Assembly (NCBI RefSeq): GCF_009687845.1 | Contig: NZ_BLAD01000049.1 | Location: 62,001-126,000 of the forward strand | DNA from: Acrocarpospora corrugata | Lineage (GTDB): Bacteria > Actinomycetota > Actinomycetes > Streptosporangiales > Streptosporangiaceae | DNA length: 64,000 nt | Direction of reading: 5' to 3' | Part shown: piece by piece, positions 45,087-53,490 of the stretch | Position numbering within the stretch: the first letter of the stretch is position 1 | How the letters are laid out: the number at the start of each line of letters is the position of its first letter | Translations under genes and position numbers: made by a program | The notes under the pieces: model-generated | Told to the model about the DNA's origin: nothing | The model's database searches: none | The model's input: the letters and a program-made list of their open reading frames with translations, nothing else

Positions 45087-46279
45087 AGCCCCTCGGATCG
45101 GGCCGCAAGGTCGGCCTCGACGGTGTCTTTGATGTGGTGGATGAAGCGGAACAGATCCCGGCAGTAGATCGACGGGTTGGCGAAGCCGTTTTCTTCCTTG
45201 TAGCGGTGGGCGTACAGGCCGGCGCCGCAGACCGTGTGCACCGGGCAGTCGAGGCAGGTCGCGCAGAGCGCTTCGACGCCGATCTGGCGGGCCGCGATCG
45301 ACGGGAGCTTCAGCACGTCGTCGAGTGAGTCCCGGCTGACGTGCAGCCCGGTGTACGGCGCGCCCTCGTACGCCGACTTGAGCAGGTCGGACTGCTCGAT
45401 CGAACCGTCGGTCTCGATCACCACCATGGCCACGGGCGAGATCCCAATCTGCTCGGTACGGGACGCCCCACCCAGCAGCAGATGAATGATCTCCCCGAAC
45501 AGCCGCACGTAGGTGGCCCGCCGCGGACTGCCGTACCAGCGATCGAAGATCGGAATCAGCCAGTCCGCGTACGGCGTCGCCGTCGAAGCGGGATATAGCG
45601 AGGGCGGCGGCACCACCCAGTTGCCGTGCGGAAGCAGGAAGTCGATCGCCGGCGGCCCGAACTCCAGCAGCGCCTGATAGGCCCCGACCGGATCATTGCG
45701 CAGATCGACCGTGCAGAGCAGCCCGCTGAACAGATGCCGGTACCCCTCGGTCAGCCGGGTCAGCGCCGCCATGACGTCACCATGGCTCCCCCGGCCGTTG
45801 GCGCGCTTCCTGCTGCGATCGTGCATGACCTGGTCACCGTCCAGGCTCACCCCGATCCGCACGTCCAACTCGTCCAGCACCCGCAGGAACCCGTCCGTCA
45901 GCAGGACGGCGTTGGTCTGCAGGGTGACCTTGACCCGGACCTTGTCCCCGGCTGCGGCGCGGACCCGGCTGACGATGCTCCGAATCCGGTCCTGACCGGC
46001 GAGAAGCGGTTCACCCCCGTGCAGGATGACCTCGATGTCCCGGAGGCCGTGGCGCGCCGCATGCTCCCCGATCCGCACGGCTGCCGCGTCAATTGTCGCG
46101 TCGTCCATATAGAGCGGACGACCCCGCCAACTGGAATCGGCCATTTCGTACATATAGCAGTAATCGCACGCAAGGTCGCATCTGCTATAGATCTTCAGAA
46201 TGAACTGCCGGAACGGCGTCGGCTGCCAGCCGCCCGTCATCAGCCTGGTGACATCCAGGGTGGACGGCCACTCGTGCAC
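45083..46279 (-). CDS. fxsB: FxsB: radical SAM/SPASM peptide-modifying enzyme
   Basis: This 398-residue enzyme has the radical SAM cysteines 34, 38 and 41 (CDLACDYCYMYE). Other features are the GGEPLL loop, SLDGDQVMHD, and a C-terminal SPASM domain with cysteines in CATCLDCPVHTVCGAG and NPSIYC. The N-terminus (STLDVTRLMTGGWQPTPFRQFILK) is the FxsB form. Family members join an aromatic ring carbon to the beta-carbon two residues later in the precursor tail. The GTG start has GGAGG ten bases upstream and TATTCT as a possible -10. The first gene of a two-gene operon. Confidence 0.92.
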   Translation of the reverse strand: MHEWPSTLDVTRLMTGGWQPTPFRQFILKIYSRCDLACDYCYMYEMADSSWRGRPLYMDDATIDAAAVRIGEHAARHGLRDIEVILHGGEPLLAGQDRIRSIVSRVRAAAGDKVRVKVTLQTNAVLLTDGFLRVLDELDVRIGVSLDGDQVMHDRSRKRANGRGSHGDVMAALTRLTEGYRHLFSGLLCTVDLRNDPVGAYQALLEFGPPAIDFLLPHGNWVVPPPSLYPASTATPYADWLIPIFDRWYGSPRRATYVRLFGEIIHLLLGGASRTEQIGISPVAMVVIETDGSIEQSDLLKSAYEGAPYTGLHVSRDSLDDVLKLPSIAARQIGVEALCATCLDCPVHTVCGAGLYAHRYKEENGFANPSIYCRDLFRFIHHIKDTVEADLAARSEGL

Positions 46280-46319
46280 CGTTGATCAGCCTCCAAACGT
46301 GGACTCCAGAATATGAGGG

Positions 46320-46393
46320 TCCAGCGGGCTGGGCGGGCGATTTCCTTTGTTGAGGCATTGTCGAGCGCATGATTCCGGTGTGCACCCGCTGGA
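46320..46393. promoter_or_regulatory. Divergent fxsB/desaturase promoter region with split inverted repeat
   Basis: TCCAGCGGG (46320-46328) is the exact reverse complement of CCCGCTGGA (46385-46393), 56 bases apart, in the 184-base gap between the divergent starts. It could bind one regulator controlling both genes by looping. TATTCT on the minus strand nearby may be the fxsB -10. Confidence 0.4.
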
Positions 46394-46463
46394 ATACATT
46401 GATCACTTGGAGCGACCGTCCGGGGCTCGGGGCGATTTGCCGCAAGTGATGAGGAAGAGGCCC

Positions 46464-47402
46464 ATGACGATTACTGACAGGCGCTCGATCGACTATGACG
46501 GCGCGTCGCCGTTCCCCGGGGCCGCCGAGTTGGCGCCGGTCGGCCGGGTGCGGGCGGGGCTGACGGCGGCGATCGTGGTGCTGCCGTTCTTCGCGCTGGG
46601 GGCGGGGATCTGGCTGAGCGGGGTCACGGCCGTCGATCTCGTGCTGGCCGGGGTCTGCTACGTGGTCACGGGGCTGGGGGTGACGGTCGGGTTCCATCGG
46701 CTGCTCACCCATGGGTCGTTCCGGGCGCCCCGGTGGCTGCGGGTGATGCTGGCGGTGGCCGCGTCGATGAGTTTCCAGGGCAATGTGGTCGACTGGGTGG
46801 CGGTGCATCGCCGCCATCACGCGTTCACCGACCGGCCGGGGGATCCCCATTCGCCGTACCGGTACGGCGCCGGCTGGCGCGGGCAGCTGCGCGGGCTGGC
46901 CCACGCGCACCTGGGCTGGCTGTTCACCGACGCGCAGAGCCCGCCCGCGCGGTATGCCCCTGACCTGCTCGCCGACCCGGCGATGGTGCGGATCGCCCGC
47001 GCCTTCCCGGCGCTGTGCGCGCTCTCGCTGCTGCTCCCGTCCGCGGCCGGCTGGCTGATCAGCGGCAGCCTGTACGGCGGTCTGACCGCCTTCATCTGGG
47101 CGGGCCTGGTCCGGGTCGCGGTGCTCCAGCACGTCACCTGGAGCGTCAACTCGCTCTGCCATCTGGTCGGCAGCCGCCCGCACGCCACCCGCCGGCACGA
47201 CCGGTCGACCAACCTGTGGCCGCTGGCCCTGGCCTCGTTCGGGGAGAGCTGGCACAACGGCCACCACAGCGAGCCCACCTGCGCCCGGCACGGCCGGGGC
47301 CGCCTCCAGATCGACCTGTCGGCCAATCTGATCGCCCTGTTCGAGTGGCTGGGCTGGGCCAAGGACGTCCGCTGGCCGGACCCGAAGCGCACACCCCGAT
47401 AG
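46464..47402 (+). CDS. Acyl-CoA/acyl-lipid delta-9-type desaturase
   Basis: This 312-residue membrane di-iron enzyme has the three histidine boxes HRLLTH, HRRHH and HNGHH, and four or so membrane helices. It inserts a double bond into fatty acyl chains using oxygen and an electron donor. ATG 46464 is preferred since AAGAGG lies just before it; ATG 46449 is in frame. Such desaturases often respond to temperature; no regulator is adjacent. Confidence 0.92.
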   Translation: MTITDRRSIDYDGASPFPGAAELAPVGRVRAGLTAAIVVLPFFALGAGIWLSGVTAVDLVLAGVCYVVTGLGVTVGFHRLLTHGSFRAPRWLRVMLAVAASMSFQGNVVDWVAVHRRHHAFTDRPGDPHSPYRYGAGWRGQLRGLAHAHLGWLFTDAQSPPARYAPDLLADPAMVRIARAFPALCALSLLLPSAAGWLISGSLYGGLTAFIWAGLVRVAVLQHVTWSVNSLCHLVGSRPHATRRHDRSTNLWPLALASFGESWHNGHHSEPTCARHGRGRLQIDLSANLIALFEWLGWAKDVRWPDPKRTPR

Positions 47403-47467
47403 CGGCATTCCGGTGGCCTCATGCTGCAATGGAGTGATTGCGCAGCGTGAGGGAATCGGGGGCGGCG

Positions 47468-48478
47468 ATGGCGGGCACGATGCGGGTGGTCGGATTTCGG
47501 GAGAACCTGCCGGTGGGGGATCCTTCGTGTCTCATCGACGCGGAGGTCCCCATTCCGCGGGCCACAGGGCGGGATCTGCTGGTCCGGGTGAAGGCGGTCT
47601 CCGTCAATCCCGTCGACGTGAAGGAGCGGATGAGCCGCCCGGCCGGCGGCGAACTGCAGATTCTCGGGTACGACGCGGCGGGGGTCGTCGAGGCCGTCGG
47701 GGACGAGGCCGGGCTGTTCCGGGTGGGGGACGAGGTGTACTACGCGGGGTCCATCGCCCGCTCCGGGAGCAACGCCGAGTTCCAGCTGGTGGATGAGCGG
47801 CTGGTCGGGCGCAAGCCGTACATTCTGGACTTCGCGGAGGCGGCGGCGATGCCGTTGACGGCGATCACCGCCTGGGAGACCCTGCACGACCGGTTCCGGC
47901 TCACCAAGGACAGCGAGGGGACGCTGGTCGTGGTGGGCGCGGCGGGGGGCGTCGGGTCGATGATGCTGCAGCTGGCGCGGCGGCTGTGCCCGGACCTGAC
48001 CCTGATCGGTACGGCGTCGCGGGCCAAGTCGCGGGTGTGGGCCGAGGAGATGGGGGCCCAGCACGTGGTCGACCACCACGGCGATCTCGCGGCGGCGGTG
48101 CTCGCGGTGTCGCCAGAAGGGGTGGACTACATCCTCAGCCCGTATTCGGCGGCGAACCTGGAGGCGTACCAGAAGATGCTGAAGCCGGGGGGTCAGGTCA
48201 CGGCGATCGACGACCCGCACGGGCTGGACATCTCGGGGCTGAAGAGCAAGAGCCTGACCTGGCACTGGGAGTTCGTGTTCACCCGGCCGTTGTACGCGCC
48301 GCACGACACCACCCACCATGACCTGCTCAACGTGGTCGCCGAACTGGTGGACGGGCAGCAGGCGCGGAGCACGCTGACCCAGCGGATGCGGCCGATCAAT
48401 GCCGCCACGCTGCGGGAGGCGCACGCGACGCTGGAGCGGTCGGGGACCATCGGCAAGGTCGTCGTGGAGGGCTGGTGA
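47468..48478 (+). CDS. Zinc-free MDR oxidoreductase (quinone reductase-like, TIGR02817 type)
   Basis: This 336-residue NADPH-dependent medium-chain reductase has MRVVGFRENLPVGDPSCLID, KAVSVNPVDVKERM, ILGYDAAGVVEAVG and the Rossmann motif VVGAAGGVGSMMLQLA. No structural-zinc cysteine cluster is present. It belongs to the Zn-ADH-like/quinone oxidoreductase group that reduces enones or quinones. ATG 47468 has GGGGGCGG upstream; ATG 47480 matches the family N-terminus equally well. Ends at a strong bidirectional terminator. Confidence 0.88.
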   Translation: MAGTMRVVGFRENLPVGDPSCLIDAEVPIPRATGRDLLVRVKAVSVNPVDVKERMSRPAGGELQILGYDAAGVVEAVGDEAGLFRVGDEVYYAGSIARSGSNAEFQLVDERLVGRKPYILDFAEAAAMPLTAITAWETLHDRFRLTKDSEGTLVVVGAAGGVGSMMLQLARRLCPDLTLIGTASRAKSRVWAEEMGAQHVVDHHGDLAAAVLAVSPEGVDYILSPYSAANLEAYQKMLKPGGQVTAIDDPHGLDISGLKSKSLTWHWEFVFTRPLYAPHDTTHHDLLNVVAELVDGQQARSTLTQRMRPINAATLREAHATLERSGTIGKVVVEGW

Positions 48479-48482
48479 CCAG

Positions 48483-48515
48483 CGGCCGCACCGCCGGGTG
48501 ACGGCGGTGCGGCCG
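48483..48515. terminator. Bidirectional terminator, 13-base stem
   Basis: CGGCCGCACCGCC pairs with GGCGGTGCGGCCG around a 7-base loop, between two convergent genes ending at 48478 and 48526. Confidence 0.85.
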
Positions 48516-48525
48516 GATCGGCAGG

Positions 48526-49380
48526 TCAGTCGCCGAGGTCGATGGAGCCGAGGACTTCGGACGGGAGGGTGAGGGAGGTCGTCAGGTCTTCGACCAGGCG
48601 CTCGTCCGGCGCGTAGATCCAGACCTGCTTGCCCCAGTTGGTGAGGTAGGTGTCAGAGCTCAGCTGGAGCCTGAACGGCTTGACCTTGCCCTCGGGATCG
48701 CGCATGAGGATGTTCTCGTTCGAGGCGATCCGCCGGATCAGGCCGTCGGAGTTGCCGATCCACAGCTTCCAGTTCACCTTGAAGCTGACCTTGAAGCCCA
48801 GCAGATCGGTACGGAACAGGTTGGATCCGCTGTACACCGTGGTGGGCACGCCGTCGACGACGCCGCCGGCCTTCTTGACGTCCACGTCGGCGAGCAGCAG
48901 CTTCAGCTCGCGCGGGGAGAGCACGTTGATGGCCGAGCCGCCGAGCCCGGCCTGGGTGCCGAAGCCCTTGGACTTCAGCCAGGTCTTGCCCGGGGGCAGC
49001 AGGATGTCGGTCAGGCCACCGGAGATGTAGCTGGTGTCCTTGATGGTGATCGTGTGGGTCGGGCCGGTGAGCTTGTCCGGCTCCAGGCCGAGGAGCTCGG
49101 CGACATCTTCGGTCACCCGGGTGGAGACGCCGTAGTCGATCGTGCTGATGATGCTGCTGGCCGCCACCTGGGAGCGGCCGAACTGCAGGTCACCGTACGA
49201 GCGGGTTTTGATGCCGTAGCTCGGGTTGGTTTTCGAGACGGACGTGAAATGCACGCCGTGAGCGCTTTTTAACTGTTTTGCGAGGGCGGCGACGGGATCT
49301 GCTGCCCGCGCCTGAGCCACTCCCGATGTCAGTGCGGCGGTTACCGCCACGCACATGAGCACCGTGATCAAACGCCTCAT
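48526..49380 (-). CDS. Secreted protein of unknown function (LppX/LolA-like fold possible)
   Basis: This 284-residue exported protein has a clear signal peptide (MRRLITVLMCVAVTAALTSG...AQARA). The body is beta-rich, with alternating strands such as THTITIKDTSYISGG and FKVSFKVNWKLWIGNSDGLIRRI. That last block resembles the half-barrel lipid-carrier proteins LppX/LprG and other actinobacterial LolA-like proteins, but no lipobox cysteine is present. GGAGGG precedes ATG 49380. Function not assigned. Confidence 0.65.
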   Translation of the reverse strand: MRRLITVLMCVAVTAALTSGVAQARAADPVAALAKQLKSAHGVHFTSVSKTNPSYGIKTRSYGDLQFGRSQVAASSIISTIDYGVSTRVTEDVAELLGLEPDKLTGPTHTITIKDTSYISGGLTDILLPPGKTWLKSKGFGTQAGLGGSAINVLSPRELKLLLADVDVKKAGGVVDGVPTTVYSGSNLFRTDLLGFKVSFKVNWKLWIGNSDGLIRRIASNENILMRDPEGKVKPFRLQLSSDTYLTNWGKQVWIYAPDERLVEDLTTSLTLPSEVLGSIDLGD

Positions 49381-49615
49381 GTGAGGCCCTCCGTGTGAGA
49401 TCCGGTTTCCCCGTGGATGCCCGCAATTCGGGCATCTTGCGAAACTGTGACCTATGCCCGGATGGCCTGACAAGCGGTTCACCGATCTTGCGACCGTTTT
49501 GAAAGGAAGCGTTCCTTACGGCGCCGGGCGGCGCAGAGGGCGGGTGGGGGCATACCGGTCCTCGTTGATCAAAGTGAAATCGGCCCCCGATCCCGGGCTT
49601 TTGGGGCATGCTCGG

Positions 49616-50602
49616 GTGGTGCTCGACGTGGCTGATGTGACTGCTCCGTCCCTGGCGGAGCCGAGACGGCGTTGGGTGAGCGTGCTCGTCTGGCTCGGCG
49701 TGGCGCCGTTCGGGCTGTGGGCGGTGCTGCGGATCTGGCCGCACGACCTGGACTTCCTGTGGGTGCAGCTGGTCGCGTTCACGCCGGCGGTCGTGGTGGT
49801 TTCGCTGGTCGCGCCGCTGGTCGCGCTGGTGACGCGGCGGTGGATCGCGCTCGTGGTGGCCGTGGCGGTGTCCGGGATGCTGGCGGCGGAGGTGCTTCCC
49901 CGGGCGATTCCGGGAACGAATACCGCCGTGTCAGGGCAGCCGCTCCGGGTGCTCGCGTCGAACTCTGAAGTCGGCTCGGTGCCGCCGGAGGCGTTGGTCG
50001 GGTTGGTGGCCGAGTTGCGTCCTGATGCTCTCGCGCTGCAGGAGTTGACGCCGCAGGCTGTGGAAGGGCTCAGGACGGCCGGGTTGGGGCAGGCCCTGCC
50101 GTTCTACGCGGGTGAGGCGCGGGAAGGGGCCGGCGGATCCGGCATCTATGCGCGGTTCCCGGTGAAAATGACCAACAACCTGGATTACGGTGGATTCGGC
50201 CAGGTCAAGGCGACGGTGGACAGGCCCGGCGGTGCGTTCGACGTCGTTTCGGTGCATCCGTGCGCGCCTGTTGAGAAATCCCGCCACTGGTGCTGGGCGA
50301 CCGGGCTCGACACGTTGCCCGCGCCGGACAACACGATTCTGCTGGGCGACTTCAACGCCACCCTGGACCATGCCGGGATGCGGCAACTCCTCAACCTCGG
50401 CTACCGGGATGCCGCCGACACCACCGGCGACGGCCTCGCTACCACCTGGCCGGTCACCTGGGATTTCCGTGGGCTGCCCATTCCGGCCGTGACGCTCGAC
50501 CACATCCTCGTCGACCAGCGGACCGCTGTTCACGGGTTCAGCACGCACGTTCTTCCTGAGACCGACCATCGAGCCGTGTTCGCCGTTGTCACGACTTTCT
50601 AG
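49616..50602 (+). CDS. Membrane-anchored endonuclease/exonuclease/phosphatase family protein
   Basis: The protein of about 328 residues has three N-terminal membrane helices (WLGVAPFGLWAVLRIW, LVAFTPAVVVVSLVAPLVALV, WIALVVAVAVSGMLAAEVL). An extracytoplasmic EEP domain follows, with ALQELTPQ, GDFNATLDH, LDHILVD and the terminal ETDHRAV. Such actinobacterial proteins are secreted or membrane-bound phosphodiesterases; the substrate is unknown. The start is uncertain: GTG 49616 is used, while the frame stays open to ATG 49454 over sequence that looks intergenic. Confidence 0.8.
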   Translation: MVLDVADVTAPSLAEPRRRWVSVLVWLGVAPFGLWAVLRIWPHDLDFLWVQLVAFTPAVVVVSLVAPLVALVTRRWIALVVAVAVSGMLAAEVLPRAIPGTNTAVSGQPLRVLASNSEVGSVPPEALVGLVAELRPDALALQELTPQAVEGLRTAGLGQALPFYAGEAREGAGGSGIYARFPVKMTNNLDYGGFGQVKATVDRPGGAFDVVSVHPCAPVEKSRHWCWATGLDTLPAPDNTILLGDFNATLDHAGMRQLLNLGYRDAADTTGDGLATTWPVTWDFRGLPIPAVTLDHILVDQRTAVHGFSTHVLPETDHRAVFAVVTTF

Positions 50603-50603
50603 G

Positions 50604-50813
50604 TCATTTGCGTACGTCTACGACCATGCTGACGACGAAGAATGTGAACAGTAGGACCGCGCCGAGGATGATCAAGAGGGGTCCGGTCAGCAGTCCGGTC
50701 GTCAGGGCGACTGCGGTGATCGCCAGGGCCGTGACCACCGCTGTCGCGATCTTCCAGTCGTCGCCGATGACGAAGTCGTACCAGAACCGTACGAAGCCCT
50801 TGAGGTACTTCAT
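50604..50813 (-). CDS. Small two-helix membrane protein
   Basis: This 69-residue protein begins MKYLKGFVRFWYDFVIGDDW and has two membrane helices (ATAVVTALAITAVALTTGLL and GPLLIILGAVLLFTFFVVSMV). The FWYDFVIGDDW opening is found in small actinobacterial membrane proteins encoded beside ILT-type transporters, as I recall. The ATG overlaps the stop of the upstream gene (ATGA), so it is a likely partner subunit. Function unknown. Confidence 0.75.
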   Translation of the reverse strand: MKYLKGFVRFWYDFVIGDDWKIATAVVTALAITAVALTTGLLTGPLLIILGAVLLFTFFVVSMVVDVRK

Positions 50814-51580
50814 CGGGTCACCTCATTTCGCAGTCTGGGCAGGGTGGCGACGAGGATTCGGGAGAGCAGGAGCCAGGCGGCCAGTAGGACCAGGATCGCC
50901 AGGTCGCCGCCGGGCCATTCCAGGCTGTGGTGCTCGGTGGTGAGCACGCCCAGGCCCTCGACCGCCCAGTAGGCGCCGAACGCGGCCAGTAGTAGGCCGA
51001 CGCCGTACTTCAGGGTGTTCTCCGGGATCATCGAGAGTGGGCGGTGCAGCAGTGCGCCGAGCAGGAGCACGATGGCGCCGGCCGAGGCCGCGCCGAGGAC
51101 GGCGCCGGTCATGTCGTCGGCGCTGAGGCCGAACGTGATGACGATGAAGACCACTTCGACGCCTTCGAGGAAGACGCCCTTGAAGGAGACGGCGAAGGCG
51201 AAGGAGTCGAAGCCGAAGCGCCGGCGGGTGCCCGCGGCCTGGGCGGCGGCGGTCTGGCTGGCGAACTCCTCGGTTTCGTCGTGCATGGCCTTGAGGCCGC
51301 CGGCGCGCAGGGTGGCCTTGCGTAGCCACTGCAATCCGAAGATCAGCAGCAGGGTGCCGACCACGAGTTGGAGCGCGGCCTCGGGGAGCCAGGTGGTCAG
51401 CGCGTAGCCGACCGCGATGGTGAAGGCGGTCAGGGCGATCAGCGCGGCCACCGTGCCCGCCAGGGCGGATCGCCAGCTGCGGGTGAAGCCCATGGCCAGC
51501 ACGATGGTCAGCGCTTCGACGAACTCGACGAACGAGGCGAGGAAGGTGGAGCCGACCAGACCGAGGGTCGTCCCTTGCAC
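50810..51580 (-). CDS. COG4280/FTR1-like membrane protein (putative metal transporter)
   Basis: This 256-residue membrane protein has six or seven helices. ExxE motifs occur in two of them: SFVEFVEALTIVLAMG and FLEGVEVVFIVITFG. This resembles the REGLE-type iron-binding ExxE motifs of the FTR1/ILT superfamily. The GTG start has GGGAG six bases upstream and a good upstream promoter. Co-translated with the 69-residue protein. Substrate (iron, lead or other divalent metal) not determined. Confidence 0.75.
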   Translation of the reverse strand: MQGTTLGLVGSTFLASFVEFVEALTIVLAMGFTRSWRSALAGTVAALIALTAFTIAVGYALTTWLPEAALQLVVGTLLLIFGLQWLRKATLRAGGLKAMHDETEEFASQTAAAQAAGTRRRFGFDSFAFAVSFKGVFLEGVEVVFIVITFGLSADDMTGAVLGAASAGAIVLLLGALLHRPLSMIPENTLKYGVGLLLAAFGAYWAVEGLGVLTTEHHSLEWPGGDLAILVLLAAWLLLSRILVATLPRLRNEVTR

Positions 51581-51618
51581 CGTTGACTCCCTACTGATGT
51601 ATCAAGTGTTTCATTGGG

Positions 51619-51648
51619 ACCATAGTTACAGTGTGCTCGGCATGTCAA
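51619..51648 (-). promoter_or_regulatory. Promoter of the COG4280-like operon
   Basis: On the minus strand, TTGACA (plus positions 51643-51648) is followed after 18 bases by TATGGT (51619-51624). The same gap contains TAGCCT at 51656-51661 on the plus strand, seven bases before the ChrB-like GTG, consistent with a leaderless divergent transcript. Confidence 0.65.
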
Positions 51649-51667
51649 CGGCTGCTAGCCTGGGCCG

Positions 51668-52228
51668 GTGGCGAAGGATTCCGAGGCCGAGCGGCGGTGG
51701 TTGCTGCTCATCTACCGTGTGCCTTCCCAGTCCTCCAAGGCGCGCGTCGCCGTCTGGCGCGATCTCAAGCGGCTCGGGGCGCTCTACCTTCAGCAGGCGG
51801 TCTGCGTGCTGCCGGACCGCGAGGAACTGCGGGCCGCGCTGGATCGGGTGCGGGAGCGGATCGCCGAGCTGGAGGGGTCCAGTCACTTCTTCGTGCTGGA
51901 TGACGTGGACGAGCGCGAGCAGCGGCAGATCACCGACGGCTTCCGCGCCAACTCCGCGAAGGAGTATGACGAGATCGTCGAAGAGTGCGAGACGAAGTTC
52001 TTCAAGGAGATCGAGTTCGAGCGATACCGGGAGAACTACACCTTCGAGGAGGCTGAGGAGATCCGGCAGGATCTGGAGAAGCTCCGACGGTGGCTGCGCA
52101 AGGTGGAGGCCAGGGACTGGATGGGTGCTCCCGGAAGGGAACACGCCCATGACCGGGTGGCCGAGTGCGAGCGCTTGCTGGAGGAGTTCGAGATCACTGT
52201 CGCCGAGCGGGTGGGCGAGGCGGGCTGA
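51668..52228 (+). CDS. ChrB N-terminal-domain protein
   Basis: This 186-residue protein has the ChrB N-terminal block RRWLLLIYRVPSQSSKARVAVWRDLKRLGALYLQQAVCVLP and a long charged helical C-terminus (EEAEEIRQDLEKLRRWLRKVEARDW). In chromate-resistant bacteria ChrB regulates or assists the ChrA chromate exporter. No ChrA is present here; instead an ILT-like transporter is divergent, which suggests a metal-linked regulatory role (inference). The GTG start is possibly leaderless. Confidence 0.82.
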   Translation: MAKDSEAERRWLLLIYRVPSQSSKARVAVWRDLKRLGALYLQQAVCVLPDREELRAALDRVRERIAELEGSSHFFVLDDVDEREQRQITDGFRANSAKEYDEIVEECETKFFKEIEFERYRENYTFEEAEEIRQDLEKLRRWLRKVEARDWMGAPGREHAHDRVAECERLLEEFEITVAERVGEAG

Positions 52229-52229
52229 A

Positions 52230-52325
52230 ATGGCTTCCTGTGCGGCCGATATGGCCGAGTTGTGGCGTCCGTCCTATGTGGCTGGAATGGCCGAACTATC
52301 GTGCCCGCCCAGTGCGGTGGCCTGA
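52230..52325 (+). CDS. Possible upstream ORF with decayed copies of the threonine-synthase N-terminus
   Basis: ATG 52230 follows the ChrB-like stop by one base, and a TGA at 52323-52325 ends one base before the ATG at 52327. The peptide contains MAELWRPSYVAG and MAELSCPPSAVA, two variants of the MAELWCPSCSMA start of the next protein. It may couple translation of the two genes or be a non-functional duplication. Confidence 0.35.
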   Translation: MASCAADMAELWRPSYVAGMAELSCPPSAVA

Positions 52326-52362
52326 TATGGCTGAGTTGTGGTGCCCGTCCTGTTCGATGGCT
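52251..52362 (+). repeat. Three degenerate copies of the first ~12 codons of the threonine-synthase-like gene
   Basis: Copies start at ATG 52251, 52287 and 52327, sharing ATGGCnGArytrt and the following CCGTCC-like block, with spacings of 36 and 40 bases. The first two lack one or both of the zinc-ribbon cysteines present in the functional copy. Confidence 0.65.
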
Positions 52363-53397
52363 CAGGAGCCGCTCGCTTGGCGTTGCGCGCGTTGTGGCGG
52401 CGTAATCGAGGTGACCTCGGCCCCTGCTGATCCGCTCATTTCGGACGGGCAGGGGGTCTGGAGGTATCGCGGGTGGCTGCCCGTGGACACTCCGATCTCG
52501 CTTGGTGAGCCGACCACGCCGCTGCTCCGCCAGACCTGGCACGGCTTGGATGTCGGTTTCAAGCTGGAGGGCGCTCTGCCCACCGGTTCGTTCAAGGATC
52601 GTGGCGTCGCCGTACTGGCGAGTTGGCTGGTTCAGCACGGCGCTCGGGCCGCCGTCATCGACTCCTCCGGTAACGCGGGCGCGTCCCTCGCCGCCTACTG
52701 CGCCAGAGCCGGACTGGCCTGCCACGTCTTCGCCCCCCAGTCGGCCTCACCTGGCAAACTCCGCCAGATCGCCGCCTACGGCGCGGAACTCCACTCGATC
52801 GCCGGCTCCCGCCAGGACGTCTCCGACGCCGCCCTCGCCCACGCCCTCGCCACCGGCGACGTCTACGCCTCCCACGCGTGGAACCCGCTCTTCCTCGCCG
52901 GCACCCAGACCTTCGCCTACGAAGCCTGGGAACAACTCGGCGGCACGGCCCCCGACGCGGTCGTGCTCCCCGTCGGCGCGGGCACCCTGCTCCTCGGCAT
53001 CATCCGCGGCTACGCCGCCCTCCACACCGCCGGCCTGATCGACCGAATTCCCCGCGTGTACGGCATCCAGTCCACCGCCTGCGCCCCCCTCGTCACCGAC
53101 ACCACCGAACCTGCCCCTGTCACCGTGGGCGACACCGCCGCAGAAGGCATCCGAATCGCCCGCCCCCCACGCGGCCGATCGATCCTCAGCTCCGTACGCG
53201 ACACCGGCGGCCAGATCATCGCCGTCGACGACGAAGCCCTCTGGCGCGCCCACGACGAACTCCGCCTATCCGGCATCTACGTCGAACCAACCTCCGCCAT
53301 CGCGGTCGCCGGCCTGGCCAGCCTGACCAATCAGCTCACCCCGGGCACCACCGTCCTGGTGCCGATCACCGCCACCGGCCTGAAGTCACCAGCCTGA
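52327..53397 (+). CDS. Threonine synthase-like PLP enzyme with zinc ribbon
   Basis: This 356-residue fold-type II PLP enzyme starts with a zinc ribbon (CPSC at 6-9 and CARC about 15 residues later). The PLP lysine is in LPTGSFKDRG, followed by SSGNAGASLAAYCARAGL and a glycine-rich phosphate loop PVGAGTLLLGI. It resembles threonine synthase, which converts O-phosphohomoserine to threonine. A paralogous role is possible because no other threonine genes are nearby. ATG 52327 is next to a short upstream ORF. Confidence 0.85.
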   Translation: MAELWCPSCSMAQEPLAWRCARCGGVIEVTSAPADPLISDGQGVWRYRGWLPVDTPISLGEPTTPLLRQTWHGLDVGFKLEGALPTGSFKDRGVAVLASWLVQHGARAAVIDSSGNAGASLAAYCARAGLACHVFAPQSASPGKLRQIAAYGAELHSIAGSRQDVSDAALAHALATGDVYASHAWNPLFLAGTQTFAYEAWEQLGGTAPDAVVLPVGAGTLLLGIIRGYAALHTAGLIDRIPRVYGIQSTACAPLVTDTTEPAPVTVGDTAAEGIRIARPPRGRSILSSVRDTGGQIIAVDDEALWRAHDELRLSGIYVEPTSAIAVAGLASLTNQLTPGTTVLVPITATGLKSPA

Positions 53398-53490
53398 TGA
53401 CGACGGCCTCGACTCACCCGCAGAGCCTCTTCGTCAGCTGCCCCTCAGCCAAGTGGCCCCCGCGCCCGGCTCCGGGGCAAACTTGCGGAC

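Noticed and set aside
49454-49615. ATG 49454 as the start of the EEP-family protein
   Set aside because: The extra 54 residues are basic and unlike a membrane-protein start, and the DNA there looks like a promoter region; GTG 49616 or a nearby GTG is more likely, though this is not certain.
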